This document shows positions 1 through 8,201 of a stretch of DNA of 64,000 nt, one piece after another. The notes under the pieces were generated by a model. The model saw nothing but the letters and a program-made list of their open reading frames with translations, was not told where the DNA came from and made no database searches. This DNA is from JANQQC01 sp965262255 (lineage in GTDB: Bacteria > Pseudomonadota > Alphaproteobacteria > Caulobacterales > Hyphomonadaceae): contig OZ253505.1 of NCBI GenBank assembly GCA_965262255.1, positions 992,001 to 1,056,000 on the forward strand. The letters are read 5' to 3'. The stretch's first letter is position 1; every line of letters begins with the position of its first letter. The position numbers were made by a program, and so were the translations under genes.

Positions 1-141
1 CTGGCAATCGGAGAAGCTGGAGCCGCCAATGCAGCCATCTTAGCGGCATCTGTCATCGCTCTTGAAGACAGGACAGTCGAGGCTAACTTAGACCAGTTTC
101 GCGCTAATCAAACTGCTCTTGTCGCTGAAAGACCGAAATGA
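1..141 (+). CDS. purE: PurE, N5-carboxyaminoimidazole ribonucleotide mutase (C-terminal end only)
   Basis: Frame 1 is open from the window edge to a TGA at 139-141. The 46 visible residues read LAIGEAGAANAAILAASVIA followed by LED, which is the conserved C-terminal helix of class I PurE. The enzyme moves the carboxyl of N5-CAIR to C4 to give CAIR in purine synthesis. The stop overlaps the purK start (ATGA at 138-141), the usual purE-purK coupling, which supports the assignment although most of the gene lies outside the window. Confidence 0.9.
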   Translation: MAIGEAGAANAAILAASVIALEDRTVEANLDQFRANQTALVAERPK

Positions 142-1187
142 CAGTTCGAACAGGATCCGACTGTATTGGTATTCTCGGCGGCGGACAGCTTGGCAGACTT
201 CTCGCTTTGGATGCAGCTCGCTTAGGATTTGATGTTCACATTTTTTGTCCAGAACCAGATAATCCTGCCGCGAGAGTATCTGCCTATAGCACAGTCGCGG
301 AGTACGAAAACCATATAGCTTTAGAGCAGTTTGCTCGAAGTTGCGCCGTTATTACTTACGAGTTTGAGAATGTTCCCTTATCAGCAATCGAAACTATTAA
401 CGCGACGGGAACAAATGTTTATCCAAGTAAACTAGCCCTCGAATACTCACAAGATCGACTAATCGAAAAAACTTTTCTTAATTCCATTGGAATCCCGACC
501 GTTGGATTCCAACCAATAAATCATTCAGAAGACCTGAAAAACATCAGCATAAAAACTGGCGGATTTCTAAAGCGAAGGCGTTTCGGATATGACGGGAAGG
601 GGCAAACCTATGTAAAAAGTCTCAAAGAATTAGAAACAGCTTGGAACACTGTTGGTAATCAACCTGCAATTTTCGAAGACAGAGCTGACTTTGATTGCGA
701 AATATCTGTTGTTGCGGCGCGTGGCCGTCAGGGAGATATCGAAACATTTGAACCTAGCGAAAATATTCACGAGGGGGGCATTCTTAAAACTTCCAAAGTT
801 CCTGCGAACATCTCGGAAAAAACAGCAAACACCGCAATAAATATTACCAAAAAACTCCTTGAATCCATGCAGTATGAGGGAGTATTAGCACTTGAGTTTT
901 TCGTACTCAGCAATGGCGATTTATTGGCGAACGAATTTGCGCCGCGAGTCCATAATTCGGGACATTGGACTCCCGAAGCCTGCAATGTCGGCCAATTCGA
1001 ACAACACATTCTTGCGATCACGGGGTACCCGCTAATAGCTCCGCGACGATACCATGATGTCGAAATGCGAAACCTTTTGGGGGATACAGTTCTGCAACAC
1101 AAGGGAGAGGAGGGATATACGTCATACGGAAAACGCGACGTAAAACAGGGACGAAAAATGGGACATATTGTGAAAATAAAACGGTAG
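138..1187 (+). CDS. purK: PurK, 5-(carboxyamino)imidazole ribonucleotide synthase
   Basis: 349 residues. This ATP-grasp enzyme carboxylates AIR with bicarbonate and ATP to give N5-CAIR, the substrate of PurE encoded just upstream. The N-terminus has the GILGGGQLGRLLALDAARLG pre-ATP-grasp Rossmann motif. The central GGFLKRRRFGYDGKGQ segment is the ATP-grasp region, and NEFAPRVHNSGHWT near residue 270 is the metal/substrate signature of PurK. The start overlaps the purE stop by 4 bp, so the two are translationally coupled. The C-terminal tail is a little shorter than in many homologues but ends in the usual GRKMGH element. Confidence 0.95.
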   Translation: MTVRTGSDCIGILGGGQLGRLLALDAARLGFDVHIFCPEPDNPAARVSAYSTVAEYENHIALEQFARSCAVITYEFENVPLSAIETINATGTNVYPSKLALEYSQDRLIEKTFLNSIGIPTVGFQPINHSEDLKNISIKTGGFLKRRRFGYDGKGQTYVKSLKELETAWNTVGNQPAIFEDRADFDCEISVVAARGRQGDIETFEPSENIHEGGILKTSKVPANISEKTANTAINITKKLLESMQYEGVLALEFFVLSNGDLLANEFAPRVHNSGHWTPEACNVGQFEQHILAITGYPLIAPRRYHDVEMRNLLGDTVLQHKGEEGYTSYGKRDVKQGRKMGHIVKIKR

Positions 1188-1327
1188 CGATTTAATAATG
1201 TCCTGACAAAAGAATTCGGCTTTCTCGTCGGTGTCTTGATTTCTATGTTTAAGGAGTAGAAAAAGTTTGCGGCGAACGAAGATGGCTTTATGATTCAAGC
1301 AGGTAAAGCAAAAAAAATGTCATCCGC

Positions 1328-1984
1328 TCAGATAGCGTTCGATCTTGGTTCTCCTAACGATGAGAGACAATCCCAAACACGTTTAGGAATTTCAGAACCA
1401 CTCCGTCCAATTGTAGACGCTCTATTTAACTGTCTATCGACGAATTCCCTAAGCTCTTCCGAGTCGTCATGTTCGAGCCAATGCAAAACAATGGAAGGCA
1501 TTGCCATTGCGAGCAATCCCCGCTTTGTGTACTGGTTATAATCAGTTGATGTATCTCCAGCTAACGTCCAAATCATATCCGAAACCTGCCATAAACGTTG
1601 AAGGGGTTGACTCATTCTCCACGGCAGTACCCCCCAACTGACAGCTCGTCGAACCGCTTCTTTATCATTTTCTAAAGCGCGAAGCCATTCCATAGTCCCG
1701 AGCGATACTTTGTCACGAACCCGCATGTCAGATAGATCCATCTCTTCAAGTCTTTGTCTAGCAATGCGTTCCGCTCTTTCGAAAAAGTGTTCTATCAAAT
1801 CGATGACACCGGACGGAGCTCCGAGAGCTTGTTGGTCAGCATCGAGGCCCACATTCTCTGCAGACTTCAACGCTACCGAATCCGTCCATCCACTGAACGC
1901 GACTTCTGGTAACATGGAATCCAACCAAGTATCGCGAATTTTCGCGGACGGGGTTTCAGACATGTCGTGTTGTTCATTATTCAT
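1328..1984 (-). CDS. COQ9 family protein, ubiquinone biosynthesis lipid-binding factor
   Basis: 218 residues from the ATG at 1984; an in-frame TTG four codons earlier also exists but has no better ribosome site. The C-terminal half carries the COQ9 signature: a helix with SQPLQRLWQVSDMIW, then AGDTSTDYNQYTKR, then a LHWLEHD stretch. COQ9 proteins are TetR-fold lipid-binding proteins that present ubiquinone intermediates to the COQ7 hydroxylase; that role is family knowledge. Transcribed divergently from rpsU, a neighbour seen in many alphaproteobacteria. A G6 run near codon 120 (minus strand) is in frame and not suspicious. Confidence 0.85.
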   Translation of the reverse strand: MNNEQHDMSETPSAKIRDTWLDSMLPEVAFSGWTDSVALKSAENVGLDADQQALGAPSGVIDLIEHFFERAERIARQRLEEMDLSDMRVRDKVSLGTMEWLRALENDKEAVRRAVSWGVLPWRMSQPLQRLWQVSDMIWTLAGDTSTDYNQYTKRGLLAMAMPSIVLHWLEHDDSEELREFVDRQLNRASTIGRSGSEIPKRVWDCLSSLGEPRSNAI

Positions 1985-2113
1985 AGAAATACTCAAAGCC
2001 GTTTAAAGATTTTACCGCAATAGTTTGACAGAAGAATCAATAGGTTATGCCGCTTTCGGCAACCTACACCCGCACCATATTATAATAATTCTATAGTGAA
2101 CCTTGATGTCTTG

Positions 2114-2145
2114 TGGTAGAATATGCGGTTACCGCAAAATGCGGA
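2114..2145 (+). promoter_or_regulatory. Extended -10 promoter and leader hairpins of rpsU
   Basis: TGGTAGAAT at 2114-2122 fits an extended -10 element (TG-N-TAGAAT); the -35 position holds only a weak TAGTGA. Directly downstream the leader reads GCGGT-T-ACCGC and then CCGC-AAAAT-GCGG (2125-2144), three mutually exclusive small stems. They could modulate translation of the S21 gene 40 nt further on. The promoter is inferred from the motif only. Confidence 0.4.
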
Positions 2146-2181
2146 TTCCATATTAACCTCTAACTTAACGGAGATTGAAAA

Positions 2182-2391
2182 ATCGTACAGATTCTTGTCC
2201 GCGACAACAATGTAGAGCAAGCATTACGCGCCCTAAAGAAAAAAATGCAACGCGAAGGCTTGTTTAGGGAAATGAAAAGCCGAACCCATTTTGAAAAACC
2301 TTCTGAAAAGCGCACTCGCCAGCAGGCTGAAGCCGTTCGACGGGCTCGAAAGCTTGCTCGCAAACGTGCACAGCGGGAAGGCCTTTTGTAA
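2182..2391 (+). CDS. rpsU: 30S ribosomal protein S21, apparent ATC start codon
   Basis: 69 residues with the complete S21 pattern: VQILVRDNNVEQALRALKKK, QREGLF, EKPSEKR and a basic C-terminal helix ending KRAQREGLL. S21 binds the 30S subunit near the anti-Shine-Dalgarno region and helps initiation. The conserved protein begins immediately before the VQ dipeptide, where the codon is ATC (2182-2184). A TGA lies two codons upstream in frame (2176-2178), so no ATG, GTG or TTG can precede it. GGAG at 2170-2173 sits 8 nt before the ATC, ideal spacing. The next ATG is 21 codons inside the domain. So the gene either uses a rare ATC start or carries a base error. Confidence 0.9.
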   Translation: MVQILVRDNNVEQALRALKKKMQREGLFREMKSRTHFEKPSEKRTRQQAEAVRRARKLARKRAQREGLL

Positions 2392-2428
2392 ATCAAAAAC
2401 CTAACGTTGGTACATTCCTCGCTTTGAG

Positions 2429-2444
2429 CGGTTGGTTACAACCG
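2429..2444. terminator. Hairpin between convergent rpsU and the ABC permease gene
   Basis: CGGTTG-GTTA-CAACCG is a perfect 6-bp stem with a 4-nt loop lying between the rpsU stop and the permease stop. There is no U-tract on either strand, so it is at best a weak bidirectional terminator or transcript-end stabiliser. Confidence 0.3.
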
Positions 2445-2451
2445 TTATCAA

Positions 2452-3858
2452 CTAACGTTTCTGTTTCAATACAGATTTTATCCACCCCACGACTCCCGAA
2501 ATGTCAAGACCGTGGATAACGCCTGCCTTAAATATCTGCATTGAGCCTAATAGAACAGCGGCAGATGTCGCCGCCATAAGCGTAAACTGACCCGTTATCT
2601 CAAACAAGGAAGCCTCGGTCGGTATACGTAACATCAAAAGAAACGGCGTGAATACTGGAATCCACGCAAAAATTCCTACAATTTGGTTGGTCGGATCGTC
2701 GACAATTTGACCAAGTACAATCATTGGAATCATCAGCAAAATTACTATTGGAGAAACCAACGTCTGTGAGTCTTGTTCAGACTCACTTAACGCACCTATT
2801 GCCATAAACAATGAACCATACAGTAGGTAACCTAGGACGAAACAGAGTAACGTTGGAACCAATAGAGCCGGGTCGAAAAGGGCTTCGCCGATTGCCGAAG
2901 TGTATTCTAACAGCCCATCAGGAACAAGAAACGGAAAGAAAATAAACGGAGATAGTAGAATAAGCGTCCAGATCGTATAGACCGTTAAAGAAAGGAACAT
3001 GACTGCCAGCATTTTCCCAGTAAGGAGCTCCGGTAACCTAACTGAAGTCAACAAACAATCAAAGAGCCGGTTAGATTTCTCTTCTATGGTTCCCATCAAC
3101 AAGTAAGTTACGGCAGAAAGTATGGTCATCCACAACAAAAATGAAAGTACGAGAGCCGTTACAAACGGAGCTCTATCGCTAAAGGTCACTTCGCTACTCT
3201 GGTCATCGCCTTCTTCCCGTAATCGACGTTTTTCGACGGGTCTGACAACCTCATCTACGTCTTTCAAAATCGTAAGTGGAACGTTTTTTTCTTCAAAAAC
3301 ATCTCTCCGGGCAAGTTCATACAGAGCCGACCTGACAATTCCAACCAAACTGTCATCAATGACATTTTGAGACCAATACTCCACTGGTCCGTTACCTTCA
3401 GGAACAAATACTGCCGCAAAAAGTTCAACATCTTCTTGGCGATACCTAATTGTTTGCTCCCCACTCAACCAAGGTCGAAGTTCTTCAATAGTATTAACAG
3501 GAGACTTTACTTCGACAAAATCTGCCCCGCCTAGATCAGCATTCTCCAATGCCTGCAAATTCGCATTCGCAGGATTATCCGTAAGGCTTTCTATACTCTC
3601 GTCAATTAATTCTTGTTGTTCTTCCGGAGTAAGCTGACTTCGATCAGAAATTTCCTCATAAATTGCGTCCGCGACGACACTCTGCCCATGTTCCAAAACA
3701 ACATAGTATCGCGTTTTGGCTGACGTTTGGGCTATGAATGCAATTGTTATCACTACCCCCAACATCACCGGCATGGTTACAATACCGATCCAAAACCCCC
3801 ACGTTCCGACTAATGAGAGATACGATCGCTGAGTAATCAAGAAAATATTTCTAATCAT
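2452..3858 (-). CDS. ABC-2 type exporter permease, NatB-like
   Basis: 468 residues. Topology fits the ABC-2/NatB permease class. There is one N-terminal membrane span (about residues 22-45), then a long acidic extracytoplasmic domain to about residue 225. A cluster of hydrophobic spans follows to residue 450, with segments such as VTALVLSFLLWMTIL and LLCFVLGYLLYGSLFM. The family exports ions, antibiotics or other small molecules; the substrate cannot be told from sequence. It overlaps the end of the upstream ATPase gene by 4 bp (ATGA at 3855-3858), so the two form a two-gene exporter operon. Confidence 0.85.
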   Translation of the reverse strand: MIRNIFLITQRSYLSLVGTWGFWIGIVTMPVMLGVVITIAFIAQTSAKTRYYVVLEHGQSVVADAIYEEISDRSQLTPEEQQELIDESIESLTDNPANANLQALENADLGGADFVEVKSPVNTIEELRPWLSGEQTIRYRQEDVELFAAVFVPEGNGPVEYWSQNVIDDSLVGIVRSALYELARRDVFEEKNVPLTILKDVDEVVRPVEKRRLREEGDDQSSEVTFSDRAPFVTALVLSFLLWMTILSAVTYLLMGTIEEKSNRLFDCLLTSVRLPELLTGKMLAVMFLSLTVYTIWTLILLSPFIFFPFLVPDGLLEYTSAIGEALFDPALLVPTLLCFVLGYLLYGSLFMAIGALSESEQDSQTLVSPIVILLMIPMIVLGQIVDDPTNQIVGIFAWIPVFTPFLLMLRIPTEASLFEITGQFTLMAATSAAVLLGSMQIFKAGVIHGLDISGVVGWIKSVLKQKR

Positions 3859-4805
3859 TCTTCATCTCCGAACGTCTCAATCACCGCGTCATCAGTTAGT
3901 TTGACGAAGACATCCCTCAGCCTGGCTTCCTCTGGAGAAAACCCTTCTATTGAAGCGCCGGCATCAATCGCCGCTTTCAATGCTTCATGAGGCGGAGTCT
4001 TTTCCGGGAGAGTCACTCTCCACCAAGTCGAATTGCCCTCAGAGTCGACCCTTTCAGGTCTGAAAGGTGTGGATGACAAAAGTTTCACTAAGTCCGTTCC
4101 CTCCGCTACGGCAATTCGTGCGCCGCTCGGTAAGACCTCAAAAGCCTCGTTCAAGGAACCATCAAAAACCTTACGGCCCCTTGCCATCATAACTATCGAG
4201 TCGCATAAGCGTTCGGCATGTTCCATGACGTGTGTTGAAAAAACTATTGTCGCGCCGCGTTTGTGTTCTTTAGAAATTAAAGACTCCAGAACCTGTTGAT
4301 TAACCGGATCCAAACCAGAGAAGGGTTCATCAAGTATTAATAGATCAGGTTCATGCACGATCGTACATAGAATTTGAACTTTCTGAGACATACCCTTTGA
4401 TAATTTTGAGCATTTAGTCCGAGCAAAATCACCTAGTCCGGTTTCTTCCAGAAGTTGATCGGCTCGACGATACGCTTCGCGCCTGCCTAATCCCTTTAAC
4501 CGTCCGAAGAAAGCAATAATGCTTCGCGCCGTCATTTTCTTATACAAACCGCGTTCTTCCGGCAAGAATCCGACGCGCTTCTTGGTAGCCTGTGTCGGTT
4601 GTCTACCAAACAGTTTCGCGGTTCCGAAGGTTGGACTAATAATATCTAAAGCGATTCTTAAACTAGTGGACTTTCCTGCACCATTTGGCCCAAGAAATCC
4701 AACGACACTGCCCTCAGGTATTGCCATCGAAAATTCGTCGACAGCGATAAAGTCTCCAAAAATCTGAGTGATCTCTGTCAGTTCAAGGGGAAAGGAATTC
4801 GCCAT
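3855..4805 (-). CDS. ABC transporter ATP-binding protein, NatA-like
   Basis: 316 residues. Walker A is GPNGAGKST (about residues 39-47), the signature motif is LSKGMSQKV, Walker B is LLILDEPFSGLDP, and the switch histidine is in FSTHVMEHAE. The C-terminal 90 residues after the nucleotide-binding domain match the DUF4162-type tail found in NatA-like exporters. It should power the permease encoded immediately downstream. First gene of the pair; it starts with ATG at 4805. Confidence 0.9.
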   Translation of the reverse strand: MANSFPLELTEITQIFGDFIAVDEFSMAIPEGSVVGFLGPNGAGKSTSLRIALDIISPTFGTAKLFGRQPTQATKKRVGFLPEERGLYKKMTARSIIAFFGRLKGLGRREAYRRADQLLEETGLGDFARTKCSKLSKGMSQKVQILCTIVHEPDLLILDEPFSGLDPVNQQVLESLISKEHKRGATIVFSTHVMEHAERLCDSIVMMARGRKVFDGSLNEAFEVLPSGARIAVAEGTDLVKLLSSTPFRPERVDSEGNSTWWRVTLPEKTPPHEALKAAIDAGASIEGFSPEEARLRDVFVKLTDDAVIETFGDEE

Positions 4806-4917
4806 CGAGTAATCTGAGCACGATATTCAAAACTGCCACCGCGGCATTTGAAAAGGCCTAGTACACCTAAAAAGTATTTTCCGGGCATATTTCACGAGAA
4901 CAAATGACAGTATCTAC

Positions 4918-5208
4918 CTAGAATATCCAGATCACAAATTGAACTGCCACCGCTAAAACCGTTAAACCAATAAGAGTAGCAATCCATTTTGTACCTAATC
5001 CGAGGAAAGTTCCACCCGCTAGTCCAACTCCAAAAGACAGAAGCAACGACACGATCCAATGTACACCGAGCGCAATTGTTAAAGTTGAATGAAGCAACAC
5101 TAATACTAACACAAGCGATGACCACGCGGTCGTGACAATAAACCCGTCCCACGTTGCCTGCTGATCATCAATGTTCATTTGACCGCGCACATATTTTTCC
5201 TCTGCCAT
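4918..5208 (-). CDS. aa3-type cytochrome c oxidase subunit IV
   Basis: 96 residues. The N-terminal GQMNIDDQQATWDGF motif followed by a membrane helix is the mark of the small alphaproteobacterial aa3-oxidase subunit IV. This copy is longer than the classic one-helix form, with roughly three hydrophobic helices (TTAWSSLVLVLVLL, WIVSLLLSFGVGLAGG and WIATLIGLTVLAVAVQ). The protein sits beside subunits I-III in the inner membrane; its function is not well defined. A GAGAG-type ribosome site lies just upstream of the ATG at 5208. Confidence 0.75.
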   Translation of the reverse strand: MAEEKYVRGQMNIDDQQATWDGFIVTTAWSSLVLVLVLLHSTLTIALGVHWIVSLLLSFGVGLAGGTFLGLGTKWIATLIGLTVLAVAVQFVIWIF

Positions 5209-5270
5209 TGATTTTCTCTCCTCAATGTTTGGCTAATCTACTTTAGAACTTCAAGATTTGCATCAAATCC

Positions 5271-5699
5271 CTAGTTGAGTTCCTTCTCATCTTTCGGAAC
5301 AGGCGGTGCTAGCTCTTCTGGGATAGGTGTAACCGGTACCCCTTCACTAATTAGCGCGTCGCGTTGTTCAGCTGAAACTTGTCCCCAAATAGGCTTACTT
5401 TCCTTTTCGCCATCGTGCATTGCCCGGACTTGGCCAGCAAAATCTTTGCCAACATGGTCGAAATTTTTTGCAATATGTGCCCTGGCCTTTTGGGCAAACT
5501 TTTCAAAATCTTTAACGTCCTTTCTTCCCTTTGATGACGTAACTCTTGGCGACATAACGGCTTTACCGACATCATTACTGTCACATATTGGACAGACAAT
5601 AGCATTATTGTCTTTTAACTTGGTATACGCCTCAGACGATGCAAACCAGCTATCGTATTCCTCCTCACATGATGCGCAAACCAAAGCATACTTAATCAC
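5271..5699 (-). CDS. DUF1178 family protein with zinc-ribbon-like N-terminus
   Basis: 142 residues from a GTG at 5699, three bases after the grxC stop. Two cysteine pairs (CASC at residues 8-11 and CPIC at 36-39) suggest a small zinc ribbon. It is followed by a charged middle region and the DUF1178 end block with GVPVTPIPEELAPPVPKD. No function is established for the family. Close spacing to grxC implies one transcript; grxC-DUF1178 adjacency is common in alphaproteobacteria. Confidence 0.8.
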   Translation of the reverse strand: MIKYALVCASCEEEYDSWFASSEAYTKLKDNNAIVCPICDSNDVGKAVMSPRVTSSKGRKDVKDFEKFAQKARAHIAKNFDHVGKDFAGQVRAMHDGEKESKPIWGQVSAEQRDALISEGVPVTPIPEELAPPVPKDEKELN

Positions 5700-5702
5700 G
5701 AT

Positions 5703-5978
5703 TCAACAAGCCTCTCCGAACAATAATTTGTCAAGTTTTCCCTGCCTCTCTAATAGCGCTAAGTCGTCAAAACCGCCGATGTGTTGATTGCCGACGAAAA
5801 TCTGAGGAAATGTACTGTTTCCATTTGAACGTTCAATCATCTCTTCTCTCTTTGAAGGGCTAAACCCGGCATCAATTTCGTTAAAAGTCACTTGTTTGGA
5901 CTTCAGAAGGTTGACTGCTTGAGAGCAATACGGACACAACATGCGTGTGTATATTGTAACAGAACGATCTACAGACAT
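5703..5978 (-). CDS. grxC: Glutaredoxin 3 (GrxC)
   Basis: 91 residues, the normal length. Redox motif CPYC lies at residues 15-18 after the first beta strand VTIYTRML. The cis-proline segment TFPQIFVG and the GGFDDL glutathione-binding motif follow. It reduces glutathione-mixed disulfides using GSH in the cytoplasm. First gene of a grxC-DUF1178 unit, divergent from the methyltransferase at 6064. Confidence 0.95.
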   Translation of the reverse strand: MSVDRSVTIYTRMLCPYCSQAVNLLKSKQVTFNEIDAGFSPSKREEMIERSNGNSTFPQIFVGNQHIGGFDDLALLERQGKLDKLLFGEAC

Positions 5979-6063
5979 GAGTTTTGACCTTCATAGTTTA
6001 TACACTATTTCTGCCATACTATGCCAGAAATTGAACTATCTTTAACTATAGAGCGTAAATTCG

Positions 6064-6969
6064 ATGAAAACACGAAATGAGCATTCTCAACTCTTTCAGA
6101 TGGCTCGCCTGAAGAATAATCGCAATCGGGCCGCTATGGAATACGACTCTTTCGCTTTTTTGAAGGAACGCGTATGCAATGAACTGGTTGAACGAGTTTG
6201 CGACGTATCAAGGCAATTCCGATTAGCACTCGATTGGGGTGCACACGATGGTAGAAGTGCCTCCAAATTACTCGATTCTAAGAAAGCTGAAAATGCTATA
6301 TGCCTTGAACTCTCTCCTCTTTTCGCGTGCAAAGCGCGAGCTCATAATCTATTATCAGTTTCGGCCCCTTTTGAAAGCGTTCCATTCCGTCCAAATACTT
6401 TTGACCTAGTCGTTTCAGCACTCTCTTTGCATTGGGTTAATGACCTACCCAATTTTCTGTCTGAGATCAATCTGTCTATGGCAGAAGATGGATTCTTTGT
6501 TGCTGCGTTTTTTGGACTGGGCACACTGAAAGAACTAAGAGACTCAATGATTGAAGCGGAAATTGAGTGTTCAGGCGGAGCAACAACTCGATTACCTCCT
6601 ATGCCTAGTTTGCAAGATATGGCGACTCTCCTGCAAATATCCGGTTTTGCTCTACCAGTAGCGGATATACAACCCATTACCGTTCGCTACAGCAACATAT
6701 TTAAGTTACTAGATGACATTCGCGGTATGGGTGAGCAGGCACCTACTGTACAGAGACATGAGCATTTTGTTTCAAGGACTCTTCTTGAGAGAACAGATAA
6801 GATTTATAGAGAAAACTATGCAGAAAGCGATGATAAAATACCGGCTACATTTCAAATAATCTGGATATCGGGTTGGTCGCCATCACCAAATCAACCGAAA
6901 GCACTGAAACCAGGATCAGCAAAGCATAGTTTGGCCGCTGCAGTTCGCCGTTCAGAAAAGCAAAATTAA
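6064..6969 (+). CDS. SAM-dependent methyltransferase, BioC/NDUFAF5-like
   Basis: 301 residues. A class I methyltransferase fold is visible: motif I is degenerate (LDWGAHDGRSA), and motif IV LVVSALSLHWVNDLPNFLSE is the hallmark of the BioC/NDUFAF5 group. The C-terminal half (LPPMPSLQDMATLLQISGF, YSNIFKLLDDIRGMGE) matches the alphaproteobacterial NDUFAF5-like subgroup. Mitochondrial NDUFAF5 hydroxylates an arginine in complex I; the bacterial role is unproven. The gene usually sits near comF and grxC in this class; comF is not here. Its last 4 bp overlap the metK stop on the other strand. Confidence 0.8.
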   Translation: MKTRNEHSQLFQMARLKNNRNRAAMEYDSFAFLKERVCNELVERVCDVSRQFRLALDWGAHDGRSASKLLDSKKAENAICLELSPLFACKARAHNLLSVSAPFESVPFRPNTFDLVVSALSLHWVNDLPNFLSEINLSMAEDGFFVAAFFGLGTLKELRDSMIEAEIECSGGATTRLPPMPSLQDMATLLQISGFALPVADIQPITVRYSNIFKLLDDIRGMGEQAPTVQRHEHFVSRTLLERTDKIYRENYAESDDKIPATFQIIWISGWSPSPNQPKALKPGSAKHSLAAAVRRSEKQN

Positions 6970-8174
6970 ACGCCAAACTTTTGTTTCAGGCCGTCAACTA
7001 AGTCTGTTCGTTCCCAAGTGAAGGCTTCGTTATCTCCAGCGCGACCGAAATGTCCGTATGCAGCAGTCTGTAGGTACATAGGTTTTCGTAAATCTAACCG
7101 TTCTAGTATTCCCGCGGGAGTAAGATCAACATTTTCGCGGAAGTACTGCGTAATCTCTTCGTCAATATTTTGGTTCGAGTCCTCAGTCTGAACATAAAGT
7201 GACTGCGGTTCAGCGACTCCGATCGCATAACTTAACTGAATAAGGCACTTCTCCGCAATACCTGCAGCAACAACGTTTTTGGCCAAATGACGAGCCGCAT
7301 AAGCCGCCGAGCGGTCGACTTTCGTTGGATCTTTTCCTGAGAACGCGCCTCCTCCATGAGGTGCCGCGCCTCCATATGTATCAACGATAATCTTGCGACC
7401 GGTTAGCCCCGTATCACAAGCTGGCCCGCCATCAATAAAACTTCCCGACGGATTGAACAAAAAATCGTCACGACTCTCTGGGAACCAACCTTCGGGTAAA
7501 ATTCCTCGAACAACCTCTTCAACGTCCCGTCTTAGATCGACACCCTCTTCATGTTGAGTCGACACAACAATCTTTTTTGCTCTTACAGGTCTTCCATTTT
7601 CATACTGCAAAGTGACTTGGCTTTTTGCATCGGGCCGAAGACTTTTTATAGCACCGCTATGCCTTAAATCTGCCAGTTCTCGAACGATTTTGTGTGCAAA
7701 ATAGATAGGGGCGGGCATATATTCCCCGCTTCGATTCTCCGAATGGGATTCCGTCGTTGCATAACCGAACATGATACCTTGATCGCCAGCCCCAATTAGC
7801 GAACTCTCATTATCGGATTGCCCGGATGATTCGTTTTTAACAACGGCTTGGTTAATCTCAACTGACTGAGGATGGACATAACAGTTAACCTCTATATCGC
7901 GAAGGTTAAATCCTTTATCGTCATATCCAATTCTCCGCACAACGTCCCGCGCAACCTCAATCATTTCGTCGTTCGATATGACAATGTCTTCCCTCGTTCG
8001 AACCTCTCCCGCTAAAACAATACGATTTTTTGTAACCAATGTTTCAACTGCTACTTTGGAACAAGAGTCTGCAGCGAGAAATTTATCGAGAATCGCATCT
8101 GATATCTGATCACATACTTTATCCGGATGACCTTCCGAAACGCTTTCACTCGTGAATTCGTAGTCTTTTCGCAT
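6966..8174 (-). CDS. metK: S-adenosylmethionine synthetase (MetK)
   Basis: 402 residues, close to the usual 384-400. Motifs visible: SEGHPDKVCDQISD (methionine and ATP binding), GAGDQGIMFGYA, GGAAPHGGGAFSGKDPTKVDRS (the phosphate loop) and DNEAFTWE near the end. It makes SAM from methionine and ATP. It lies 27 bp after ahcY on the same strand, so SAM synthesis and SAH disposal are co-transcribed, probably from the ahcY promoter. Confidence 0.97.
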   Translation of the reverse strand: MRKDYEFTSESVSEGHPDKVCDQISDAILDKFLAADSCSKVAVETLVTKNRIVLAGEVRTREDIVISNDEMIEVARDVVRRIGYDDKGFNLRDIEVNCYVHPQSVEINQAVVKNESSGQSDNESSLIGAGDQGIMFGYATTESHSENRSGEYMPAPIYFAHKIVRELADLRHSGAIKSLRPDAKSQVTLQYENGRPVRAKKIVVSTQHEEGVDLRRDVEEVVRGILPEGWFPESRDDFLFNPSGSFIDGGPACDTGLTGRKIIVDTYGGAAPHGGGAFSGKDPTKVDRSAAYAARHLAKNVVAAGIAEKCLIQLSYAIGVAEPQSLYVQTEDSNQNIDEEITQYFRENVDLTPAGILERLDLRKPMYLQTAAYGHFGRAGDNEAFTWERTDLVDGLKQKFGV

Positions 8175-8201
8175 TTTTGATTACCCTTTTTCTAGAAACA
8201 T

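Noticed and set aside
1631..1636. G6 run (coding strand) in the COQ9 gene
   Set aside because: Short, in frame, and the protein continues with family motifs on both sides.
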